A stretch of 64,000 nt of DNA, from NCBI RefSeq assembly GCF_000564855.1, contig NZ_AYXG01000165.1:39208-103207 (forward strand), given 5' to 3'. This DNA is from Actinokineospora spheciospongiae. Lineage in GTDB: Bacteria; Actinomycetota; Actinomycetes; Mycobacteriales; Pseudonocardiaceae. Position numbers and translations under genes: made by a program. Shown here in pieces: positions 7,757 through 16,309 of the stretch (position 1 is the stretch's first letter; each line of letters begins with the position of its first letter). The notes under the pieces were generated by a model. That model did no database searches and was not told the DNA's origin. It saw nothing but the letters and a program-made list of their open reading frames with translations.

Positions 7757-7821
7757 TGCATACCCGATGCTATGCATTTGCCAGTTGCTATGCAAATACC
7801 AGGGGTACTACACTTCGCCGG
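7757..7821. promoter_or_regulatory. Divergent promoter/operator between the amidohydrolase and the second marR
   Basis: Three nested inverted repeats: TGCATA-N8-TATGCA (7757-7776), ATTTGC-N10-GCAAAT (7776-7797) and TTGC-TAT-GCAA (7785-7795). On the minus strand TTGCAT (7795-7790), 17 bases and TAGCAT (7772-7767) form the amidohydrolase promoter. On the plus strand TTGCTA (7785-7790), 18 bases and TACACT (7809-7814) lie exactly 7 bases before the GTG of marR, suggesting a leaderless transcript. Repressor binding here would shut both genes. Confidence 0.7.
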
Positions 7822-8277
7822 GTGAGCAGCGCGCGTTCCGCCGAGGACTCCCCGCTGGACCGGATCGGTCCGGCGCTGTCGCGGCTGCGCAGGCGCATCC
7901 CGGCCTCCAGCCGGGACCTGTCGCGCAACCTGGTGCTGAACGTGATCACCGACGCCCCGGGGGAGATGACCGTCGGCGGGCTCGCCGCGGAGATGGGCGT
8001 CGCGCAGCCGGTGGCCAGCCGCACGGTGACCGCCTGCATCGCCGACGGCCTGCTGCGGCGGGCCGCTTCGCAGGTCGACGGCCGCCGGACCGTGCTCGAA
8101 CTCACCGAGCGCGGCGCGGCCGAGCGCGACCGCTTCGCCGCCGAGCAGCGGGAGGCGTTCGAGGACATCACCGCCGCCTGGTCGGCGGAGGACCGCGCGC
8201 AGTTCGCCCGACTCCTGGTGCGCTACACCACCGACGCCGACACGTGGTCCCACCGGCGGACACCGGGCGAACGCTGA
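7822..8277 (+). CDS. MarR-family regulator divergent from the amidohydrolase
   Basis: A 151-residue MarR-type protein. The helix-turn-helix MTVGGLAAEMGVAQPVASRT (about 49-68) and wing RRAASQVDGRRTVLELTERG (about 80-99) are clear. The GTG at 7822 is preferred to an upstream in-frame ATG (7756) because that ATG lies inside the divergent promoter and the GTG sits 7 bases after a -10 box, consistent with a leaderless mRNA. It most likely represses itself and the amidohydrolase through the palindromes at 7757-7797. The effector is unknown. It is not closely similar to the MarR at 1923. Confidence 0.85.
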   Translation: MSSARSAEDSPLDRIGPALSRLRRRIPASSRDLSRNLVLNVITDAPGEMTVGGLAAEMGVAQPVASRTVTACIADGLLRRAASQVDGRRTVLELTERGAAERDRFAAEQREAFEDITAAWSAEDRAQFARLLVRYTTDADTWSHRRTPGER

Positions 8278-8281
8278 CGGT

Positions 8282-8301
8282 CGCCCGGCGGTGCCCGGGC
8301 G
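8282..8301 (+). terminator. Short hairpin after the second marR
   Basis: Arms CGCCCGG/CCGGGCG with a 6-base loop, 4 bases after the stop codon; a plausible weak terminator. Confidence 0.4.
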
Positions 8302-8407
8302 AGCCGCGCGGAACCACTCGACCCACCCCCGCGACAACCGAGGTCGCGGCGGACTTCACACAGCACGGCCCGGGTGACCCCGCGCGGCCACCCGACCGTC
8401 CGCCACG

Positions 8408-8480
8408 TCACACCCCGAGTAGTTGTGTTCCACAACCAATCAACCTATAGTTGCACCTATCAACCGATTGGGGGGGTGCC
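8408..8480 (+). promoter_or_regulatory. Second copy of the marR promoter/operator, upstream of the exporter
   Basis: Ungapped match to 1850-1922 with the same elements: -35 TTGTGT (8423-8428), 17 bases, -10 TATAGT (8446-8451), a perfect GTTGTG-TTC-CACAAC (8422-8436) and GTTG-N7-CAAC (8450-8464). The first palindrome is perfect here but has one mismatch in the other copy. It probably drives the DHA2 exporter at 8714 under control of the MarR at 1923. Confidence 0.75.
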
Positions 8481-8705
8481 ATGCTCGCCACGACAGCGGC
8501 ACACGACCGGGCCGGGGCCCCGCGGACCCCGGACGGGTGGCCGTAGGCGACCCGCCTTCCCATGACGTCCCGATGACCAGCGTCCCGCCGCCGAGCTGCG
8601 CACGCCGAGCGGCGGCACCGCAGTGGCCCGCCAGGGTCCGAACCAGGATCAATGCCCCGCAGAGCGTCCGGCTCCGGGTGGGGCCATCCCGCGATCACGT
8701 GTAGG
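8481..8705 (+). pseudogene. Decayed marR remnant between the operator and the exporter
   Basis: The ATG aligns with the start of the intact marR at 1923 and the first codons agree (MLATTA here, MIATTT there), but the frame stops after 21 residues (TAG at 8544). Further on, short blocks still resemble the 3' half of marR: CACCGCAGTGGCCC against CACCGCCTTGGCCC, and CCGCAGAGCGTCCG against CCGCAGGCTGTCCG. The end, GTAGGAGAAGTC, matches GCAGGAGAAGTC at the end of marR and now serves as the exporter's ribosome binding site. I infer an ancestral operator-marR-exporter operon whose regulator has been deleted and scrambled. Confidence 0.55.
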
Positions 8706-8713
8706 AGAAGTCT

Positions 8714-10357
8714 GTGACCACGTCCACTGGAGCGGCCGCCGCCAGGCCGCTCACCGCCGAGGAGAGCGGCCGGATGGACCACCGCCGGGTGATCGAGGCC
8801 CTGACCGGGCTCCTCCTGGCGATGCTGACCGCGTTCCTGTCCTCCACCATCGTCTCCAACGCGCTGCCGACGATCATCCGCGAGCTGCACGGCACGCAGA
8901 GCCAGTACACCTGGGTCATCACCGCGACCCTGCTCGCCTCGACCGCCAGCACCCCGATCTGGGGCAAGCTGGCCGACCTGATCAGCAAGAAGCTGCTCGT
9001 GCAGCTCGCCATCGGGATCTTCACCGTCGGCTCGGTGCTGGCGGGGCTGTCGCAATCGGTCGACACGCTGATCGCGTGGCGGGTGTTGCAGGGGCTGGGC
9101 CTGGGCGGGTTGCAGTCGCTGGTGGTCATCGTGATCGCGGCGATGATCAGCCCCCGGGAGCGCGGGAAGTACACCGGGCCGATCTCGGCGGTGATGTCGG
9201 TCGCCACGGTCGGTGGGCCGCTGCTGGGCGGGGTCATCGTGGACACCAGTTGGCTGGGGTGGCGGTGGTGCTTCTTCGTGTGCGTGCCGCTGGCGGTCAT
9301 CTCGCTGCTCGTGGTGCAGCGCACGCTGAACCTGCCGCTGGTCAAGCGCCAGGTGCGGATCGACTACCTGGGTGCCGCGCTGATCGCCGCCGGGGTGAGC
9401 GCGCTGCTGATCTGGGTGACGCTGGCGGGCAACCAGTTCGCCTGGGGGTCGTCGACCTCGCTGCTGCTGATCGGGCTCGGGGTGGTGCTGCTGGCCGCCG
9501 CGGTGTTCGTGGAGACCAGGGCCGCCGAGCCGATCATCCCGCTGCGGCTGTTCCGCGACCGGACCACCGCGCTGGCCACCATCGCCAGCATCGCCGTGGG
9601 CACCGCGCTGTTCGGCAGCGCCGTGTTCCTCGGGCAGTACTTCCAGATCGCCCGGGGCTACTCCCCCACCGCGGCGGGGCTGCTGACGCTGCCGATGATC
9701 ATCGGTTCGATGGTGTCGGCGACCGGGTCGGGCATCCTGATCACCCGGCTGGGCAAGTGGAAGTCGTTCCTGGTGGCCGGTTCGATCCTGATGGTGGCGG
9801 GCTTCGGCCTGCTCGGCACGATCGACCACACCACCGACATGGTGCTGCTCGGCGCGTTCCTGTTCGTGCTGGGCGTCGGCCTGGGCATGACCATGCAGAA
9901 CCTGGTGCTGGCGGTGCAGAACACCGTCGCCGCCACCGACCTGGGCGCGGCCAGCTCGACCGTGTCGTTCTTCCGCTCCCTGGGCGGCACGATCGGCGTC
10001 TCCGTCCTCGGTGCCGTCCTGGCGAACCGGGTCTCCTCGCTGACCACCGACGGCCTCAGCGCGGCGGGCGTGCAGGTCCCGGCGGGGTCCTCGTCGGCCG
10101 GGATCGGCAACCTCGACCAGTTGCCCGGGCCGATCGCCGAGATCGTGCGCGCCGCCTACGGCGACGCGACGGCGACCATCCTGCTGGTGGCCGCGGCGCT
10201 GTCGATCATCACCGTGGTGGCGATCCTGTTCATCAAGGAGAAGCCGCTGCTGACCACCACCGGCATGGAGCGGCAGAGGGCGGAAGAGGCCACTGAGGAC
10301 GCCAAGGCCACCGAGGAGGCCGGAAGCACCGAGGAGGCGGCGCCCGCCAGGGCCTGA
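8714..10357 (+). CDS. DHA2-family MFS drug exporter (EmrB/QacA type)
   Basis: A 547-residue integral membrane protein with about 14 predicted hydrophobic segments. The first segment ends AFLSSTIVSNALPTI (the DHA2 motif D1 region), motif A reads GKLADLISKKLL, and motif C is ATVGGPLLGG. These antiporters expel drugs or metabolites using the proton gradient. The charged C-terminal tail is rich in Glu, Ala and Thr. The GTG start has AGGAG 7 bases upstream. It follows a copied MarR operator and a decayed marR, so it is probably repressed by the MarR at 1923 and induced by a toxic ligand. Confidence 0.92.
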   Translation: MTTSTGAAAARPLTAEESGRMDHRRVIEALTGLLLAMLTAFLSSTIVSNALPTIIRELHGTQSQYTWVITATLLASTASTPIWGKLADLISKKLLVQLAIGIFTVGSVLAGLSQSVDTLIAWRVLQGLGLGGLQSLVVIVIAAMISPRERGKYTGPISAVMSVATVGGPLLGGVIVDTSWLGWRWCFFVCVPLAVISLLVVQRTLNLPLVKRQVRIDYLGAALIAAGVSALLIWVTLAGNQFAWGSSTSLLLIGLGVVLLAAAVFVETRAAEPIIPLRLFRDRTTALATIASIAVGTALFGSAVFLGQYFQIARGYSPTAAGLLTLPMIIGSMVSATGSGILITRLGKWKSFLVAGSILMVAGFGLLGTIDHTTDMVLLGAFLFVLGVGLGMTMQNLVLAVQNTVAATDLGAASSTVSFFRSLGGTIGVSVLGAVLANRVSSLTTDGLSAAGVQVPAGSSSAGIGNLDQLPGPIAEIVRAAYGDATATILLVAAALSIITVVAILFIKEKPLLTTTGMERQRAEEATEDAKATEEAGSTEEAAPARA

Positions 10358-10374
10358 CCCCCCACCCCGGAACG

Positions 10375-10412
10375 CCTGTGCCGCCGAGGCCCGAACACCT
10401 CGGCGGCACAGG
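10375..10412. terminator. Bidirectional hairpin terminator between convergent genes
   Basis: Perfect 15-base arms (CCTGTGCCGCCGAGG and its complement) with an 8-base loop, between the exporter and the convergent DJ-1/PfpI gene. Confidence 0.85.
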
Positions 10413-10503
10413 TGCGTCCGGGCACCGCGCCGCCCGCACGGGCACGGTCAGCCGGACAACGCGGTGCGGGCGGCGGGTCGGGGAACCGGCACAGCGGTCG
10501 GGC

Positions 10504-11226
10504 TCAGCCGGGGTGGACGGGCCCGTGGTCGGGGTGGGTGAGCGCGGCGATCACGGCCTCGGCCATCGGGGCGCTCGACGCGGGGTTCTGGCCGGTGAAC
10601 AGGTTCCCGTCCCGGACGGTGAACGCCGCGTAGGCGGGTCCCGCCAGGTGTTCGGCGCCCAGTTCGCGCAACCGGGTCGCGAGCAGCCACGGTGCGGCGT
10701 CCGCGGTGCCGAACAGCCGCTCCTCCTCATCGGTGAAGGCCGCCATCCGCCGCCCGGCGAACAACCACCCGCCTTCGGGGTCCACAGCCGACAGCAGGGC
10801 CGCCGGGCCGTGGCAGACGGCTGCGATGGGCTTGCCCGCCGCGTCCGCCGCGGTGAGCAGGCGCCCGAGGTCGGCGTCCCGGTGCAGGTCGACCACCGGT
10901 CCGTGCCCACCGGGCAGCACCACCGCGGCGTAGTCCTCGACGTCGACCTCGGCGAGGTCGAGCAGCGGCCCGAACTCGCGCAGGGCCCGTTCGGCGTGCT
11001 CCACGTGGCGGGCGCAGTCCGCCCCGGCGACCGCCGGGTCGGCGCTGTGCCGGTCGAGCGGCTGGAGGACCCCGCCCGGGGAGGCGAAGTCGACGGTGAA
11101 ACCGGCCTCGACGAACCGCTGGTGCGGCGCCGCGACCTCCTCGGCCCAGTAACCGGTCGGGTACGCCGACCCGTCGGTGCGCTCCCAGGTGTCGGCGGCG
11201 GACATGACGATCAGGACCTTGCTCAT
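10504..11226 (-). CDS. DJ-1/PfpI family protein, Hsp31/GATase1-like
   Basis: A 240-residue protein with the nucleophile motif IAAVCHGPAALL (Cys about residue 136) and the upstream glutamate region LPGGHGPVVDL, typical of Hsp31-like class I glutamine amidotransferase-fold proteins (glyoxalase III/chaperone group). These detoxify methylglyoxal or act as stress chaperones. The ATG at 11226 has GAAGGGCGAC before it and gives the family's normal N-terminus (MSKVLIVMSAA). It is transcribed alone, convergent with the drug exporter. Confidence 0.85.
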   Translation of the reverse strand: MSKVLIVMSAADTWERTDGSAYPTGYWAEEVAAPHQRFVEAGFTVDFASPGGVLQPLDRHSADPAVAGADCARHVEHAERALREFGPLLDLAEVDVEDYAAVVLPGGHGPVVDLHRDADLGRLLTAADAAGKPIAAVCHGPAALLSAVDPEGGWLFAGRRMAAFTDEEERLFGTADAAPWLLATRLRELGAEHLAGPAYAAFTVRDGNLFTGQNPASSAPMAEAVIAALTHPDHGPVHPG

Positions 11227-11468
11227 GGTGTCGCCCTTCGCGGGGGTCGTGGACCGCGCCGTCCGGGCGGTGCCCGGTGGCATGACTCCACCGTGGCCCA
11301 CCGGAACCCGCCCCGGGGGCGCACAGCGCGCCCTGTGCGACCTGGGACGCGGCAACCTGGGACGCGCAGGTCCAGGCACCGCCGACGAGCGGCGACCCGG
11401 TCCTTCCACTTGGACCTACTGCTGGGTAGGGTTCGGGGTGGACTCACTGTCGAGGAAAGGGGACCGAG

Positions 11469-11723
11469 ATGGCTCTGTCGGCCAAGACCGCCGGGCTGGT
11501 GCTGGCGGGGACCGGCGCGGCGCACTTCGTGGCACCGAAGGCGTTCGTCCCGATCACCGTCAAGGCGTTCCCGAGCGACACCAAGCAGTGGGTGCTGCGC
11601 AACGGCGCGACCGAACTCGCCCTGGGCCTCGCGGTGAGCAACGCCAAGACCCGCAAGCTCGGCCTCGTCGGCCTCCTCGGCTACGTCGGGTGGCTGGGCA
11701 GCCGCATCCTCCAGAACCGCTGA
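11469..11723 (+). CDS. Small membrane protein, DoxX-like fragment family
   Basis: 84 residues with two or three hydrophobic stretches (AKTAGLVLAGTGAAHFV; TELALGLAV; LGLVGLLGYVGWLG). The HFVAPKAFVPITVKAFP region resembles small DoxX-like membrane proteins of actinomycetes. The ATG has GGAAAGGGGACC upstream. It stands alone between divergent and convergent neighbours; function unknown. Confidence 0.65.
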   Translation: MALSAKTAGLVLAGTGAAHFVAPKAFVPITVKAFPSDTKQWVLRNGATELALGLAVSNAKTRKLGLVGLLGYVGWLGSRILQNR

Positions 11724-11787
11724 CCCACCAGGTGGCCGCCGGTCGGGCGGCGGTCACTCCATCGCGGTGATCACCCCGTTGCGGTGG

Positions 11788-12519
11788 TCAGCCCGTCGCG
11801 GCGGCCAGGGCGGCGCCCAGGCGGGCGGACGCGGTCACCGCGTCCGGGCCCAGGGCGGTGGCCAGGTACCCGCGCGGGGCTGTGGCGGGACCGAGGGGCA
11901 CCAGGGACCACCAGTCGCCGCTGACCGGGGCGGGAGGCGGTGGGGTTCCCACGGAGATCTCCGTGGTGAGGACCTTGTGCCCGGCCAGGCCCGCCAGGGA
12001 TTGATCGGTGGCGGGGTCGCCGGTGGTGAGGGATTGCCGCAGCAGCGGGCGCGCGTCGTGGGTGATGTGGGTTTCGGTGGTCAGGTGCCCCGGGGCCTCC
12101 GACTTCCGGCCCAGGACCAGGGTTTCGCGCAGGCGCAGGCGGGCGGTGCCGGTCAGCTCCGCGGTCAGGGTCGCGTGGTGGTCCGCGTGCCGGGTGACGA
12201 CCGTCGGTTCGGGCAGGTGCTCGAAGCTCGCCCCGTCGCCGATGGTGAGGCGCAGGTGGGTGGCGCTGCGGCCGGTGCCGGGGAGGGCGACCGTGGCCGC
12301 GACGCCGACCAGGCGGAGCGCGGCCCCCGGGGCCACCTCCACCGACAGGGTCAGGTGGTCGCCGCCCAGGGGCGCCGCCGCCGAGTTGACCAGGTGGACG
12401 ACCGCCGCGCCCCGGGTCCCCCGCCGCGGGAGCAGGGTCAGCGGCGCCGCGGACTCCAGCACCCGGATGACCGACCTGGGGCCGACGGCCTCGACCACCA
12501 GGCGGGCCCGGGCGCGCAT
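11788..12519 (-). CDS. ureD: Urease accessory protein UreD
   Basis: A 243-residue UreD/UreH-type chaperone that, with UreF and UreG, delivers nickel to apo-urease in the cytoplasm. VVHLVNSAAAPLGGDHLTL (about 40-58) and the LRETLVLGRKSEAPG stretch fit the family. Its ATG overlaps the ureG stop by one base (TGATG). It is last in the operon ureA-B-C-F-G-D, the order usual in actinomycetes. It is on the short side for UreD but looks complete. Confidence 0.9.
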   Translation of the reverse strand: MRARARLVVEAVGPRSVIRVLESAAPLTLLPRRGTRGAAVVHLVNSAAAPLGGDHLTLSVEVAPGAALRLVGVAATVALPGTGRSATHLRLTIGDGASFEHLPEPTVVTRHADHHATLTAELTGTARLRLRETLVLGRKSEAPGHLTTETHITHDARPLLRQSLTTGDPATDQSLAGLAGHKVLTTEISVGTPPPPAPVSGDWWSLVPLGPATAPRGYLATALGPDAVTASARLGAALAAATG

Positions 12520-13232
12520 CACCGCAGCAGGCCCCGGACCCAGGCCGCGACGTCGGGCGCGTCGGGTGTCTCGACCAGGGACTGGGTGATCACGGGCAGG
12601 GTGCCGCGCATCCGGTGGGCGTCGGAGACCATGACCGCCATGTCCGCGCCGACCAGCGGGGCCAGGTCGGTCTTGTTGATCACCAGCAGGTCGGCGGTGG
12701 TCACCCCGGGGCCGCCCTTGCGGGGGACCTTGTCGCCGCCCGCCACGTCGACCACGAAGACCTGGGCGTCCACCAGGCCCCGGCTGAACACCGCCGTGAG
12801 GTTGTCGCCGCCGCTCTCGATGATGACCAGTTCCAGGCCGGGGTGGCGTTCCTCCAGCGCCTCGACCGCGTCCAGGTTCGCGGTGATGTCGTCGCGGATG
12901 GCGGTGTGCGGGCAGGCCCCGGTCTGGACGGCCTCGATGCGGTCGGTGTCCAGGACGCCCGCGCGGCGCAGGAAGTCGGCGTCCTCGGTGGTGTAGATGT
13001 CGTTGGTGACGACGGCCAGCCGGACCTCGGTCAACGCCCGGCACAGGGCGGCGGTGAGGGCGGTCTTGCCGCTGCCGACGGGGCCGCCGATGCCGATGCG
13101 GAACGCGCGGCCCGTGGCCGGGGTGGGCTCGTGGGCGTCCGGGTCGGTGGCCGTGGGGTCGAAGTTCACGGTGTGCGTGTGGCCATGGCCGTGCCCGTGG
13201 CTGTGTTCATGGCCGTGCTGGTCAGCTTGCAA
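12519..13232 (-). CDS. ureG: Urease accessory GTPase UreG with a His-rich N-terminus
   Basis: A 237-residue SIMIBI-class GTPase that powers nickel insertion into urease. The P-loop is GGPVGSGKT (about 49-57), the metal-binding CPH motif is in [12 protein letters not shown], and [17 protein letters not shown] and [13 protein letters not shown] are intact. Before the core lies a 35-residue extension beginning [20 protein letters not shown], eight histidines in alternate positions. It overlaps ureF by 11 bases. No ureE is present, so this tail may supply the nickel-storage role of UreE (inference; known for His-rich UreG proteins). Confidence 0.96.
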   Translation of the reverse strand: MQADQHGHEHSHGHGHGHTHTVNFDPTATDPDAHEPTPATGRAFRIGIGGPVGSGKTALTAALCRALTEVRLAVVTNDIYTTEDADFLRRAGVLDTDRIEAVQTGACPHTAIRDDITANLDAVEALEERHPGLELVIIESGGDNLTAVFSRGLVDAQVFVVDVAGGDKVPRKGGPGVTTADLLVINKTDLAPLVGADMAVMVSDAHRMRGTLPVITQSLVETPDAPDVAAWVRGLLR

Positions 13233-13890
13233 AGAGCCGTACCTCTTCCTTGTGGTGGCGGGCGTGGGCCTCGGCGAGCAGGTCCAGGCCCGGGGAACCG
13301 GGGGCGGGCAGGTCCGCCGCGGGCAGCGCCGCCGTCGCTGCGGCGCGGGTGGCCTGGGTGCGCAGTTCGGCGGACAGGTCGGCGACCATGGCGTTGACGG
13401 CGAAGGGGTCCAGGCCCAGGAGGCGGACGGCGGCGCTCGCCGGGCCGCTGACCGCGAGGTAGCCCGCGACCGCCGCCGCGTCGGCGGGGCTTCCGCCCGC
13501 GACCCCGGTCAGGGCGCCCAGGGTGATCGGGTGGTGCGGTCGGGGGACCGCCGAGAGCAGGGCGTCGAGCACCGGCGACGGCCAGGCGCGGACACCGGCG
13601 CGCATCGTGCCGCGCCCTTGCGCCCGGGACGCGGTCCGCTGCGCGGGCGAGGGTGTGCGGGCGTCGAGTTCCGCGTCCAGCCCGGCCCAGTCGGTGGGCA
13701 GCAGGGCCGCCGCCGCGGCGAACACGGCCGCCAGCTCACCGGCGGTGCGCAACCGTCCCAAGAGGAACCCGGGCAGTTCGCGCTCGCCCCGCACCAGGCC
13801 GCGCGACACCGCTTCCTCCAGGCCGCCGGAGTGCACGTGGCCGCCGCCGGGGTAGCGGGAGTCGGCCAGCACGAGCGCGCTGATGTCCAT
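13222..13890 (-). CDS. ureF: Urease accessory protein UreF
   Basis: A 222-residue all-helical accessory protein that bridges UreG to the UreD-urease complex. The N-terminal [19 protein letters not shown] matches the UreF signature, as does the late [15 protein letters not shown]. The sequence between is Ala-rich, as in other actinomycete UreF proteins. It starts 14 bases after ureC and its end overlaps the ureG start by 11 bases. Confidence 0.9.
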   Translation of the reverse strand: MDISALVLADSRYPGGGHVHSGGLEEAVSRGLVRGERELPGFLLGRLRTAGELAAVFAAAAALLPTDWAGLDAELDARTPSPAQRTASRAQGRGTMRAGVRAWPSPVLDALLSAVPRPHHPITLGALTGVAGGSPADAAAVAGYLAVSGPASAAVRLLGLDPFAVNAMVADLSAELRTQATRAAATAALPAADLPAPGSPGLDLLAEAHARHHKEEVRLFAS

Positions 13891-13904
13891 TGTGGAATCC
13901 CGGC

Positions 13905-15620
13905 TCAGAACAGGAAGTAACGCTGGGCCATGGGCAGTTCCGCCACCGGGTCCGCCACGACGGGGTCGCCGTCGATGGTCACGGCGAAGCTGTCCGGGTC
14001 GACCCGGACGTCCGGGGTGGCGTCGTTGCCCAGCATGTGCTGCTTGCCGACCCGCCGGGTGTCGGTGACGGCGACCAGCGGCGTGGACAGGCCCCAGCGG
14101 TCGGCCAGGTCATCGTCGGCCTCGGCGGCGACGAAGTACAGGCTGCTCGCGGCGGCGGGCGTCGGGGCCGCGCCGTACATCGGGCGGGCCAGGACCGGCT
14201 GCGGGGTGGGGATGGAGGCGTTCGCGTCGCCCATCGCGGCGTAGGCGATGAACCCCGCCTTGAGGACCACCTGGGGGCGGACGCCGAAGAACTTGGGCTC
14301 CCACAGCACCAGGTCGGCGAGCTTGCCGACCTCCACCGAGCCGATGTGGGTGTCCATCCCGTGCGCGATGGCCGGGTTGATCGTGTACTTGGCGACGTAG
14401 CGGCGGGCGCGGAGGTTGTCGGCCGCGCCGTCGCCCGCGAGCGCGCCGCGGCGGGCCTTGTTGACGTGCGCGGTCTGCCAGGTGCGGATGATGACCTCGC
14501 CGACCCGGCCCATGGCCTGGGAGTCGGAGCCGATCATCGAGATGGCGCCCAGGTCGTGCAGCACGTCCTCGGCGGCGATGGTGGAGGGCCGGATGCGGGA
14601 CTCGGCGAAGGCCAGGTCCTCGGCGATCGAGGGGTTCAGGTGGTGGCAGACCATCAGCATGTCGAGGTGCTCGTCGATGGTGTTGACCGTGTGCGGCCGG
14701 GTCGGGTTGGTCGAGGACGGCAGCACGTTCGCCTCGCCGACCACGCGGATGATGTCCGGCGCGTGCCCGCCGCCCGCGCCCTCGGTGTGGTAGGCGTTGA
14801 TGGACCGGCCGCGGATCGCGGCCAGGGTGGACTCGACGAAACCGGCCTCGTTGAGCGTGTCGGTGTGGATGGCGACCTGCACCCCGGACCGGTCGGCCAC
14901 GGTCAGGCAGGTGTCGATCGCCGCCGGGGTGGTGCCCCAGTCCTCGTGCAGCTTGAACCCGCCCGCGCCGCCGCGCAGTTGCTCGTGCAGGGCCTCCTCG
15001 CTGACGGTGTTGCCCTTGCCCAGGAACAGCACGTTGACCGGCTGGTGGTCCATGGCCTGCAACATCCGGCCCAGGTTCCAGGCGCCGGGGGTGAGGCTGG
15101 TGGCCTTGGTGCCGTCGGCCGGGCCGGTGCCGCCGCCGATGAGGGTGGTCAGGCCGGAGGCCAGCGCCTGGTCGGTGATGGTCGGGGTGATGAAGTGGAC
15201 GTGGCAGTCGATGCCGCCCGCGGTCAGCACCCGGCCGTTGCCCGCCAGCACCTCCGTGGACGGGCCGATGACCAGCGCCGGGTCCACCCCGTCCATGGTG
15301 TCGGGGTTGCCCGCCTTGCCGATGCCGACGATCCGGCCGTCGCGCACGCCGACGTCGGCCTTGACCACGCCCCAGTGGTCGAGGATGACCGCGCCGGTGA
15401 TGACCAGGTCGGGGGCGCCCTCGGCGCGGGTGGCCCGGGCCTGGCCCATCGACTCGCGGATGACCTTGCCGCCGCCGAAGAGCACCTCGTCGCCCGCCGC
15501 GGGGCCCCGGCTGCGGTCCTCGGTGACCTCGATGAGCAGGTTCGTGTCGGCGAGCCGGACGCGGTCGCCGGTGGTGGGGCCGTACAGCGCGGCGTAGCGG
15601 GCCCGGTCCAGCCCGGTCAT
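13905..15620 (-). CDS. ureC: Urease alpha subunit (catalytic)
   Basis: 571 residues, the standard UreC length. It hydrolyses urea to ammonia and carbamate at a dinickel centre. The nickel ligands HVHFI (after GGIDC), the carbamylated lysine in [13 protein letters not shown] and the mobile-flap [16 protein letters not shown] are all present. The ATG overlaps the ureB stop by four bases (ATGA), giving [20 protein letters not shown], the normal UreC N-terminus. An upstream in-frame GTG (15641) is less likely. Confidence 0.98.
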   Translation of the reverse strand: MTGLDRARYAALYGPTTGDRVRLADTNLLIEVTEDRSRGPAAGDEVLFGGGKVIRESMGQARATRAEGAPDLVITGAVILDHWGVVKADVGVRDGRIVGIGKAGNPDTMDGVDPALVIGPSTEVLAGNGRVLTAGGIDCHVHFITPTITDQALASGLTTLIGGGTGPADGTKATSLTPGAWNLGRMLQAMDHQPVNVLFLGKGNTVSEEALHEQLRGGAGGFKLHEDWGTTPAAIDTCLTVADRSGVQVAIHTDTLNEAGFVESTLAAIRGRSINAYHTEGAGGGHAPDIIRVVGEANVLPSSTNPTRPHTVNTIDEHLDMLMVCHHLNPSIAEDLAFAESRIRPSTIAAEDVLHDLGAISMIGSDSQAMGRVGEVIIRTWQTAHVNKARRGALAGDGAADNLRARRYVAKYTINPAIAHGMDTHIGSVEVGKLADLVLWEPKFFGVRPQVVLKAGFIAYAAMGDANASIPTPQPVLARPMYGAAPTPAAASSLYFVAAEADDDLADRWGLSTPLVAVTDTRRVGKQHMLGNDATPDVRVDPDSFAVTIDGDPVVADPVAELPMAQRYFLF

Positions 15621-15940
15621 CGGTCCAGCTCCCCGGCCCACTCCGGGCGCAGCCCCGGCACGACCCGGTTGCCCGCGATCGGAACCAGGTCCACCTCCCG
15701 GTCCACACCCGGTTCGAACCGGACGGACGTGCCCGCCGGGATGTCGAGGCGGTGGCCGTGGGCGGCTTCGCGGTCGAACTCCAGCCCGGGGTTCACCGCG
15801 GCGAAGTGGTAGTGCGACCCGACCTGCACCGGCCGGTCGGCGGCGTTGAGGACGGTCACCCGCACCCGGGGCCGCCCGGGGTTCAGCTCGACCGGCTCCG
15901 CGCCGGGGATCACCTCACCGGGGATCAACTGGCCCTCCAT
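15617..15940 (-). CDS. ureB: Urease beta subunit
   Basis: 107 residues, the normal length. [17 protein letters not shown] and [20 protein letters not shown] are the conserved UreB blocks, and GTSVRFEPG follows. It packs against UreA and UreC in the urease trimer. Its start overlaps the ureA stop by one base and its end overlaps ureC by four, so the three structural subunits are translationally coupled. Confidence 0.97.
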   Translation of the reverse strand: MEGQLIPGEVIPGAEPVELNPGRPRVRVTVLNAADRPVQVGSHYHFAAVNPGLEFDREAAHGHRLDIPAGTSVRFEPGVDREVDLVPIAGNRVVPGLRPEWAGELDR

Positions 15941-16242
15941 CACGGGATCGGGTCGTGCACGGTGACCAGCTTGGTGCCGTCCGGGAACGTCGCCTCGACC
16001 TGCACCGAGTCGATCATCTCCGGCACCCCGGCCCGCACCTGCTCGCGGGAGAGCACCGACCGCCCGCTGGACATCAGCTCGGCCACCGACCGCCCGTCCC
16101 GCGCGCCTTCGAGCACGTGGTCGGTGATCAGCGCGACCGCCTCGGGGTGGTTGAGGATCACCCCGCGTTCCAGCCGCCGCCTGGCGACGTCGGCGGCGAC
16201 GTGGACGAGCAGTTTGTCCCGCTCGTGCGGCGTCAGGTGCAT
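15940..16242 (-). CDS. ureA: Urease gamma subunit
   Basis: 100 residues, the normal length for Ure[42 protein letters not shown] and [20 protein letters not shown] are conserved. The ATG at 16242 is chosen over an upstream in-frame ATG because it gives the canonical N-terminus. It is first in the urease operon; no clear promoter box is visible in the 67 bases to the next gene, so transcription may begin inside that gene's 3' end. Confidence 0.97.
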   Translation of the reverse strand: MHLTPHERDKLLVHVAADVARRRLERGVILNHPEAVALITDHVLEGARDGRSVAELMSSGRSVLSREQVRAGVPEMIDSVQVEATFPDGTKLVTVHDPIP

Positions 16243-16309
16243 GGGCCAAGGTCTATCACCGCGGAGCCGCCGCGAACGTCCCGGACACATGTTGTTAACC
16301 GGCCCCGGC

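Noticed and set aside
8481..8546. 21-codon frame before the exporter as a regulatory leader peptide
   Set aside because: Its start and first codons align with the intact marR at 1923, so a truncated marR remnant is the simpler explanation.
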